In this document: positions 49,811 to 64,000 of the stretch, in pieces
How positions within the stretch are numbered: position 1 is the stretch's first letter
Layout: each line of letters opens with the position of its first letter
NCBI GenBank assembly: GCA_963971575.1
Contig: OZ020612.1
Location: 65,470,869 to 65,534,868 of the forward strand
Length of the DNA: 64,000 nt
Source of the DNA: Liopterus haemorrhoidalis
Taxonomy: Eukaryota > Arthropoda > Insecta > Coleoptera > Dytiscidae
Reading direction: 5' to 3'
The notes under the pieces: generated by a model
What the model was told of the DNA's origin: nothing
Database searches by the model: none
Seen by the model: the letters and a program-made list of their open reading frames with translations, nothing else
Made by a program: the position numbers and the translations under genes

Positions 49811-49890
49811 ATGTCGAAGTCGAACTATTATTGTTGTGTACCTGAGTGTAATTCGCGGTTTAATAGAAATCAATTTCAACCTAAAAAATT
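49811..49890 (+). pseudogene. THAP-domain exon remnant 2
   Basis: ATG at 49811 opens MSKSNYYCCVPECNSRFNR, the start of a THAP zinc finger, then loses similarity. The preceding CATCTGGTGGGA resembles the leader of the other two remnants. Confidence 0.65.
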
Positions 49891-50370
49891 AATAAAAACA
49901 TGCCTAAAATTATTCTTATTTATTAATATATGATTTTATTATATTTCACTGATTACCTTGCATAAAAACAGGTATTAATATTGCAGCAAAATTACAAAAA
50001 CCACCAGTAAACACGAAAATTCACATTATTGCCCATATGATTATATGTAATGAATGTCTATTTTGGAAGTTCCAAATATGCCGCAACAGCGCTGCGATGT
50101 TAAAATATTTTCCCTAGACTCTTTTTTAAGTAATATCCTCTATACTCTTACTTTTTATAAAAAAAAAAAAAACCTGAATATACTCTTTTTTTGGTCGTCG
50201 CTTGTATTTATTTGTATTTATACTGTTTTTTGCTCGTCACTTGTATTTCTACAGTGATAACCTTTTTTTTAGCATTAGCAATCAGAAATTATTATGAAAC
50301 AATTAGTATCTTATTCCATAAGAAAGTTATTAATTATTAAATATTAAACCGTTTCAAACGTCCCCTTTAG

Positions 50371-50612
50371 TGACGTAGCTGGCCACAGGAGTATCTGACA
50401 TTAATATGTGCGTAAATAACGTCAATAATACCTATTTTCTTTATTTTTTAAATCAGATCAAAATATGATATAAAAAACAAACTTCATGTTTGCAAAGATT
50501 AGAAAGAGATAACATGGATGCATGAATGTTCATGTACTCAAGAGTGAGATTATAAACGTACGTCGAAGAGAACCTCCACTAGCAGCATCTACGTCACAAT
50601 AACGTAAATTTT
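50371..50612. repeat. Dispersed repeat E copy 2
   Basis: Inverted relative of 23104-23392, bounded by TAGTGACGTAGCTGGCC and CTACGTCACAATAACGT. Confidence 0.55.
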
Positions 50613-50695
50613 AAAATGAAAAACTGATTATAATTATTTTTTGCCAAAACCATAATGAAATTTACATAACTAAATATGCCAATGTGTAAAAAAAA

Positions 50696-51787
50696 CTGCT
50701 TAATATTCATAAAAAAATCAGCTGTGGCCACCACAGGCCCGACCGTCATCACAAAGTGCTTGCATAAAATACATTTTAGCAACAGAGTAGAAATAACTTG
50801 GCCTAATTTTTCTAACAGAGATATTATTTATCATGATCTCGGAAACGTTACATATAAGTATGAAAAAATATATTGAGAAGTGACATTACCTATAGAGGCG
50901 CTGTTTTCAACAAAATGGTGATTGGAATAGGATTTTTTGACATTTGCCATTTGATACACAAGAATTCACATTGCAGTTAATTTTCTGTTGCGATTTTAAA
51001 GACATTTTATTAAAGTTTTCTTCACTTTAACACATACAAACAATGCAATTAAATAAGCCACATCCAACAAAATCCTATTCCGTTAAGTTCCAAAATATCC
51101 GCTAGACGTCACTTCAGTTATTTTCAGTTCTCAATACTTAGAAAAAATTTTTTTTCGTTTTATCAAAAAATGTCTTAAATAAAAGTTGTTAATTATTGCT
51201 TTTATAGCAACTTTTGTTAAATAAATTTTTCGAAATATTTTTCTGTTGCTAATTATTTGCAAAAATCTTAAAATCGACACGAGTAAACTCTCATTTTTAG
51301 TCAACCGATTTTTACCAAAAGTTGATCATCTTGTGCCATTGATGTCAAAAGCTTAAATATGAAGTTTCATAAAAATCTTTATAGCCGAATTGGCTCTGCA
51401 CGTGTACACAGACAGACGGATGGACGGACGGACGGACGGACGGACAGATAGACAGACAGACAGAAAATCATGCTAAAAATTGTGGAGATCAAAGGAGGAG
51501 GAGGAGGCAAAAATATCTGCAAATATTGTCCATTTCAAATGTTTAAACGAAACTAGATTTTAAAATTTAGTAACTTTTAACAATTTGAGACATTTTTTGA
51601 TAAAACGAAAAAAAAAATCGAAATTTTTTCATACTTATATGTAACATTTCCATGGTCATGATAAATAATATCTCTGTTAGAAAATATTGGGTCAAGTTAT
51701 TTCTACTCTGCTGCTAGAATGTATTTTATACAAGTACTATGTGATGGCGGTCGATCCTGTGGTGGCCACTGCTGATTTTTTTACAAC
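50696..51787. mobile_element. Fold-back element with about 160-bp inverted ends
   Basis: 50700-50872 is inverted relative to 51629-51783 (shared GTTACATATAAGTATGAAAA and GAGTAGAAATAACTTG). It encloses repeat F (50889-51138) and a further element at 51145-51630 with TIR TCGTTTTATCAAAAAATGTC. A GGAC/GACA microsatellite is at 51412-51463. Confidence 0.75.
50889..51138. repeat. Dispersed repeat F copy 2
   Basis: Matches 17012-17195, with an extra internal segment of about 70 bp (AAGACATTTTATTAAAGTTT). Confidence 0.65.
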
Positions 51788-51859
51788 AAATTACAACAGT
51801 TGTGTTTTCTGTGATTATTTAATAAAATAATACTGAAGTATAATTTTTTACTTGTAATT

Positions 51860-53694
51860 TTATTTAAAATTTTCATTTAACCCGAACTTGAAAAATATAG
51901 GTTTTTGAACCTGAACCTGAAACTGAATCGAAATTAACATATTGAACTTGAACCTAAATAAATTAAGCTTAAGATCCCTGTTTAAAAAACTAAAAAAATT
52001 CAGAGTAATACACATTGAACCGGAATAGTACGCACGGCAATTTTTGATCAGATATTCTAAAGATAACAATTTTGATGCGATTATGGCAAAGAATATTGTT
52101 TCAAACAACCAGCATTCAGTTATTCTGTTCAGATGACGCATGTCACTATGAAAAGCATTCTTATAACAATGTAATTGTTTATTGAATGCCTCATTTGTTA
52201 AAAAAAAAATAACATAGCTTCTTTTATTTATTAAATAACTCCGAATCATGAAATGGGTGAAAATTTACATTGCACATCAATTTTTTATTTACTTTTTAAA
52301 GTGTCATGTTTTCTGGCATATTTTTAAATGTGTGTAAATGCAAATTTTATTATTAAATATTTATAATTCATATAGTTTATTCTTTAACAAATTTTGAACT
52401 TAATTAATAATTAACAAGTTTTTGTCTCTTTTTGCGCGAATTCCATTTGCATATCAAGGAATCTCCGCGTAATTTGACGTCATGATTTTTTTGTTAAGAC
52501 ATGTTCAATTTATTTTTGTATTCGCAGATACAAGTTCTTAAACAAGCGACCATGGCCCTGAATTATGGAATAAGTTAAAAATTCCATTAATACTATTTCG
52601 GCAAATATTGTCACTAAAATAATTTTGCAATTATGGACTGCATAGTTTCATTTCTACTTCACCCCCTTCAATTTTCATTGTATCAATTATTAACCCAATT
52701 TAGTAATATGATAACCTTGCAACAATAAAGTTAAATTCGCTGACGTAGATATTTGAAGTGTTATAATTTCATAATAATGACAAGTATTTTATTTTAATTT
52801 ACATATTCAAATAGTTTGTGGGAACTATGTCTTTTAAATATGAAACGCACTTTGCCCTTTTGAAATTTGCTGTTTAATACTTAATCTGCAAAATAAATAA
52901 TACAAAAAAGGGAAATCAAAAAAAAAAAACATTATACTTGTTGGATATTAAAAAAAAAACTAATTAGCCATTTACAACAGGTAAACAAAACCATTAATAC
53001 TTGTTTTATAAAGTTTAATAAATGAAGATGATGAAAATAGGATTTAAATTTTCGCAGATAAATAATAGTTTAAAAACTTACCGTAAAAAAATGTTCCTTT
53101 TCCAAATAAAATAATTCACTACTTTAAAAAATTAACAATTAATAAATTACACTTTTTTCGGAAAAGATACACTGTTGTTACACAAAGCACCCGTTCGCTA
53201 CAACAAACACACTCAATGTGAAAGATTTTAATCTACGAACTTGCCTTGTCACTTGATGGTACACTCCCATGCAAAAGTACACGTGGATTTGCGTTTATAT
53301 TACGTTTATGCAAGTATTATTTAATATTGTTTAATGAATGAATATATAAGTTTGGAAAATGTCCATATATTACGTACAAAATTTTTTTGCACGTAAGCAA
53401 AATGTTACGTTCTTTAATCTGCCGACAGATGGCAGAGTAGAAAATTCAGGTTTTTTTTCAGTATTTCGTAATTGAATATTTTATTAAAAATTTCAAGTTC
53501 AGTAATTAAGTACGTTTATTACGTCTTAAAAAACAAATTTAAAATGTTTTGTTTACTAATTGGTACAGCATTGTTGATTTTTCAGCCTTGCTTGAAAAAT
53601 TACGATTACGGAAATAGACTGTTTAACTTTTTAAGACAGATTTATTTTTGTTTGAAAAAATAAACTATTTTCAAGGTTTGATAATACACCATAA
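51860..53694. other. Gene-free stretch with diverged R1-like remnant
   Basis: 51860-52285 keeps faint R1 motifs (GAACCGGAATAGTAC, TTTTTGATCAGAT). The 129-codon frame there is not protein-like. The rest shows nothing recognisable. Confidence 0.45.
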
Positions 53695-54155
53695 AGCCTG
53701 GAACAGAATGCACAGCGCGCTACAGCGTCAGCGCGGCGTCATTTGCGACAGCGTTGCGTAGCGCCGTTGAGAAATTTCGCCTGAACACAATGCAATAATT
53801 TTTAACGCCGTCAAGTGTCACTTGACAACCTATATCTGTATTTATACGTGCGCTTTCTTTTATTAAAAGTATAATGGATGATGAAGACTTGTGAATGATG
53901 TTATTTATGTTGTATGCAAGTTATTTATACATACAAACACTTTATTATTCAGTAAAAACTGAGGTTAGGTGTTCTGCGTCAACGTTCAACAGCGTCAAAA
54001 GTTGGAAGTTGACGAACATTCAGTATCAACGGCGTAGAACGTTATCCATTCTGTGCACTTGCGTACGACAGCTTGGTTTTAACTTTCTTCTGACAGATGG
54101 TGCCGTACGTACGCCGTTAACGCGTCGTAGAACTCGGTGCATTCTGTTTCCCACT
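53695..54155 (+). mobile_element. PIF/Harbinger-derived element copy 3
   Basis: TAA duplicated (53692-53694, 54156-54158). Same family as 17198 and 20141, but the MDDEDL frame is cut by TGA and a block around 54025 is missing. Confidence 0.85.
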
Positions 54156-54508
54156 TAAGGACCGCAAGTTAAAACCTGCACGTTACATTAGTGCTCCGTA
54201 ACTAGTGTACCAAGGGCGATGCTTCAAAATCAAAAAGTAGTAATCATGCAATGTTCACGTGGTAATTTTTTAGAACTCCCGTCGTTCGTTCGAACACTTA
54301 AATTTATGCGACAGTCATAGGGTAGCGATTTCAATCTTTCACGTGATTTTATTACTATTTCTGCATTTCGAACAGGGTATAGGGGAAACTTCCTAAGCGC
54401 CCTGACGTCTGGTGGCAATTTGCGGAAGATACGAAAGTGACATTGTTTTGTTTTGTTCAATGGAGAAATACGTGTTTTTTTGTTGTTCGTGTTTTATTTT
54501 TGTGAATC

Positions 54509-54556
54509 ATGGCAAAAAACAATCAATTTTGTTGTGTGCCGCAATGTAAATCGTGA
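54509..54556 (+). pseudogene. THAP-domain exon remnant 3
   Basis: ATG at 54509 opens MAKNNQFCCVPQCKS then TGA. Continued reading gives IRKNP. The CCVPxC start matches the remnants at 4876 and 49811. Confidence 0.65.
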
Positions 54557-54761
54557 ATAAGGAAGAATCCTACTTAAACATTCCAGAATTTACCTATATC
54601 GAAAAAAATATCAATTGAAACGATGTTTGGAGGCAGAAAGTGGATCGTAGGTTTTTATGGACCCAAAAACTAAAAATGGGCAAAAAGCCAAACCCATGCA
54701 TGCAGAGCCGCAGTAAGGAAAACTTGCGCTAGGGGCAGAGCCGTGTTTTGGCGCACTTAGC

Positions 54762-54925
54762 AAATAAAAACAAGGTTCTCACCTCTCAAAATTTAAGTGA
54801 TAAGCAAAAAAAAGGTCCTCACCTCCCAAAATCCAAGTGACGAGCAAAAAAAAAAAGGTCGTCACCTCCCGAAATCCAAGTGACGAGCAAAACAAAACAA
54901 AAAAGTTCTCACCTTCACAATGGCG
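54762..54925. repeat. Hairpin minisatellite locus, about 4 units
   Basis: Units of the form GGTCCTCACCTCCCAAAATC then CAAGTGACGAGC plus A-run. Same architecture as 16160 but with a different stem sequence. Confidence 0.8.
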
Positions 54926-55839
54926 CCCCTTAGTCACGCCCAGGGCCGTCGTCGTACATTTTCATACATATAACTGTATGAAAATGTTCGAAATACAAAA
55001 ATAGTAATAAAATCACGTGAAAGATTGAAGTCGCTACCCTATTGGCTGTTGCACAAAATTAACAGCTCAACAGCCAACGAGAGTTCGACAAGATTATCAC
55101 GTGAACATTGCATTATTATTACTTCTTGATTCCGAACAGAGTATAGTATGTTCTAACAAGTTTATTGCGAGCCTAAACGATATAGGACATGCGTATATCA
55201 ACAGTTTTTATTTTCGAATGATTTATTAAGTCTTCAAATCTTAAATACTCGAAACTAAATTTTGGGAGTTACTTATTTTTGCAGTAAGTCGACGAAAATG
55301 TGTTTTTTTTTTCAAAAGGTTACTGATACTGTTCTTTTCTAATAGTAACATAAAACAACACACACACGACACAGTAAAAAATACTATAATACGCGACACT
55401 TCTATATGCAAGCATAACTCAAACGAGCCAAGATACAGCTGGCTCCGCTGAAATATAATTCTATTACATTTTTCTTCGTCGCATTAAATGCATGGCAACA
55501 GCAGCGTTCCGTACTTAAACGCGTATGTGTATTTATCAGTATTTTTAAAGAAAATAAAAGCTTTTGAATGGTTAATTTGAGATGGTGTTTTGCAATGGTA
55601 GGGCCTTGGCTCTTCATGAGCAGCTGCCACATGTAAGATACTAACTGTATTTTAAAATATCATGTGTTACCTTACCACAGCAAATTGAATACTAGTGGTC
55701 AATTTCAACTACAAATCTGACACTTTTGTAAATATATTACAACTGCTAAAAATGGTTCGTGTGAAGAGATTTTATAACTAAATTTTCTATATTTCTCATG
55801 AATAAAAGGCATCAAAAAATAAGTATAAGAAAAAAAAAC

Positions 55840-55868
55840 TTTATTATATAAGGTCTCCAAATTTTATT
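55840..55868 (-). terminator. RpL23A polyadenylation signals
   Basis: Two AATAAA hexamers on the minus strand, 35 and 58 nt after the RpL23A stop codon, the expected distance for a short ribosomal-protein 3' UTR. Confidence 0.6.
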
Positions 55869-55902
55869 CATACATGTACAAAAACAAATTTGAAGTAATT
55901 AT

Positions 55903-62789
<6,887 letters not shown>

Positions 62790-63018
62790 ATTCTTTGCAA
62801 GACACTAGAGAAAAGGAAACGTGTTGAACTGTGTCTACACCGGAAAAGAACGTGAGTTTTCTTCTTCTTCTAACCCACAAATTTTTGACAAGTATTTAAT
62901 TTAAAAATATTATATAATCCTTAATTTTAGCTTTAAAACATAATTTGAAAGCTAAATATTTAAAGATAAAGTTTTTAATAATTGTTTTAAATTAATTAAT
63001 TAGAAAGTAAGGTTAAAG
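62790..63018. promoter_or_regulatory. Shared divergent promoter region RpL23A / LYRM9
   Basis: 229 bp between the ATGs of two head-to-head genes. Holds a pyrimidine-rich tract and GAAGAAGAAGAA (minus strand) on the RpL23A side and an AT-rich stretch on the LYRM9 side. No transposon insertion is seen here, unlike in the neighbouring introns, which fits functional constraint. Confidence 0.55.
62842..62850 (-). promoter_or_regulatory. Candidate 5' TOP-like pyrimidine tract of RpL23A
   Basis: The minus strand reads TTCTTTTCC followed by GGTG, 53 nt upstream of the RpL23A ATG. Ribosomal-protein mRNAs typically start in such a tract (5' TOP). The overlapping plus-strand CCGGAAAA also resembles an ETS-type site. 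No transcript start was seen, so this is inference from position and composition. Confidence 0.35.
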
Positions 63019-63153
63019 ATGCATGTTCCCTTTCAACAATTTTGCACTAAAGCAAATGTAATAAATGGTAAACAACTATATAAATATTTGTTAAAAGAAT
63101 GTAAAAAGCTACCAAAAGGCCCAAAAGAATACTATACTTTTTCAGTAAAACAA
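63019..63153 (+). CDS. LYRM9-like exon 1
   Basis: 45 codons from ATG, phase 0, ending FSVKQ before the GTAAATAATA donor. Confidence 0.85.
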
Positions 63154-63370
63154 GTAAATAATATATATTATTTTTAACAAAGCACGTATTTATTTTTTCT
63201 TTCGTAGAGTTTCAAACAGCATCGTACAGAAACAGATGAAACTAGAATCCAACAAATGATAAACAAGTCTTTATCGGATGCTGAATGGATTATTAAAAAG
63301 GTAATTTGGATGTCCAGTAATATAATTATAAACTAATATTTCTTTTTTTCAGTACACAAAAAATGTTTAG
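63019..63370 (+). CDS. LYRM9-like LYR-motif protein, 3 exons
   Basis: Small LYR-family protein, whose relatives act as mitochondrial assembly or adaptor factors. Exons join(63019-63153, 63208-63300, 63353-63370) give 81 residues. The LYR-type motif reads KQLYKYLLKECKKLP (residues 18-32). The second exon, SFKQHRTETDETRIQQMI then DAEWIIKKY, matches the layout of vertebrate LYRM9 (78 residues, from memory: QSFR-H--E--PERIQQII and DADWIM-KY). Introns are 54 and 52 bp, with GTAAAT and GTAATT donors. The stop TAG overlaps the start of the downstream ORF by 8 nt. No separate poly(A) signal lies between them. Confidence 0.88.
63208..63300 (+). CDS. LYRM9-like exon 2
   Basis: 31 codons, phase 0, beginning SFKQHRTE and ending WIIKK. 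The acceptor is TTTCTTTCGTAG. Confidence 0.87.
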
Positions 63371-63835
63371 AGTTCCGCTAATAACAGCAAGTAATGAAAT
63401 AACTTCGGAGCAATACTGGACTTCAGTATTTCTTTACCACAATTCACCGCATTTAGTAAATCGTAGACTTTTAGGAATAAAACAATTGTATTTCTTAAAA
63501 ATATCATTTAATAATGAAAATTATAAATTAAATAATGTATTGTCATACACTGAATTAGAATCACAAGTTAAACGACTTATTCCGTTTTCATCAGAAAATG
63601 TTTCGAAAGATATTATACTAAATATTATCGAGTTAAATACAAATAATTCTATAGTTGAAAATGTAGATTTTGAGAATATTTTAAATGCTGAAGAAGGATG
63701 TTATGTTTCTGTTAGAATTTTATTACCAAGGAATGTTAAAGCTGCCAAATGTGTTGAAATAGCAATTATAGGTAATTATTATTTAATATATACTTTCATA
63801 TACAACTTTCAGAGTTTTTAAAAGATAATTTATAA
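63353..63835 (+). CDS. Terminal exons: LYRM9 end plus overlapping downstream ORF (unknown protein)
   Basis: The first 18 nt end LYRM9 (YTKNV, stop at 63368-63370). A second ORF opens at ATG 63363 in another frame and runs 408 nt without a stop to 63771. There GT (63772) to AG (63812) would remove a 41-nt intron, giving 143 residues ending IEFLKDNL and stop at 63833-63835. Unspliced, the frame continues to 63821. An AATAAA lies at 63839-63844, four bases after the spliced stop. The protein starts MFRVPLITASNEITSEQY, has no transmembrane or signal segment, and belongs to no family I recognise. The long open frame in AT-rich DNA and the poly(A) site argue that it is real. Confidence 0.65.
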
Positions 63836-63838
63836 AAC

Positions 63839-63844
63839 AATAAA
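63839..63844 (+). terminator. Poly(A) signal of LYRM9/ORF2 unit
   Basis: AATAAA directly after the ORF2 stop codon. It is the first canonical signal after LYRM9 exon 3, so both ORFs probably share one mRNA end. Confidence 0.6.
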
Positions 63845-64000
63845 TACAAACTGTTCTTATATTTTTGTGAACCTTTCCAAATTTGTCTTCGATTTCTTTA
63901 AAAAAAAAATATGGCCACTGTTGTCGTAACGCACCTAAACCTATCTGATTTGAATTAACTATCCCAAAATACCTTACCGTTGATATAAAAAAACCAATAC

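Larger units (their letters stand above)
54225..55130. mobile_element. Long-TIR element enclosing a THAP exon (P-like)
   Basis: 54225-54371 is inverted relative to about 54989-55130 (shared CACGTGAACATTGCA and AATAAAATCACGTGAAAGA). Inside lie a THAP exon remnant at 54509 and a hairpin minisatellite at 54762. THAP plus long TIRs suggests a P-type element; inference. Confidence 0.65.

Noticed and set aside
51860..52249. 129-codon minus-strand ORF
   Set aside because: Covers a decayed R1-like remnant; no domain, no splice context, low-complexity composition.

Overview
The window comes from an AT-rich, transposon-dense animal genome, almost certainly an insect and possibly a beetle. The order is inferred from the protein sequences and was not tested. 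It holds four protein-coding units. (1) NADPH-cytochrome P450 reductase (Cpr) lies on the minus strand with 8 coding exons at 32933-9024; every splice junction closes in frame and gives 678 residues. (2) Ribosomal protein L23A (RpL23A) lies on the minus strand with 6 coding exons at 62789-55903 and gives 327 residues, with a long insect-type Lys/Ala/Pro-rich N-terminal extension. (3) A LYRM9-like small LYR protein lies on the plus strand with 3 exons at 63019-63370. (4) An unrecognised 143-residue ORF starts inside the last LYRM9 codons (63363) and is followed at once by a poly(A) signal, which suggests a dicistronic transcript.

Layout: 1-8.7 kb is transposon remains downstream of Cpr. 9.0-32.9 kb is the Cpr gene, with introns inflated by nested DNA transposons. 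33-55.8 kb is gene-free in what can be recognised and may include a Cpr 5' UTR intron. It carries a decayed non-LTR retrotransposon tail, a chain of abutting MITEs (37.8-41.3 kb), a roughly 1.2 kb near-perfect palindrome (44.0-45.2 kb), a decayed PIF/Harbinger transposase, a pogo-like MITE and THAP-domain exon remnants. 55.9-62.8 kb is RpL23A, and 63.0-63.85 kb is the LYRM9/ORF2 unit. RpL23A and LYRM9 are head to head, 229 bp apart from ATG to ATG, and probably share a promoter region.

The transposons can be classified directly from target-site duplications. hAT elements have 8-bp duplications, piggyBac has TTAA, PIF/Harbinger has TTA or TAA, and pogo/Tc1-like elements have TA. One dispersed family of about 1.04 kb (called R1 here) occurs about ten times and carries a tRNA-like module with Pol III A/B-box motifs in its centre; that module differs between copies.

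The most interesting signals are: (a) two paralogous C/D-box snoRNA candidates in RpL23A introns 4 and 5, each ending 70-71 nt from the 3' splice site and each with a guide matching a conserved 28S rRNA segment; (b) the overlapping LYRM9/ORF2 arrangement; (c) the variable tRNA-like cassette inside R1 repeats; (d) the giant palindrome; (e) a hairpin minisatellite that recurs in unrelated elements.
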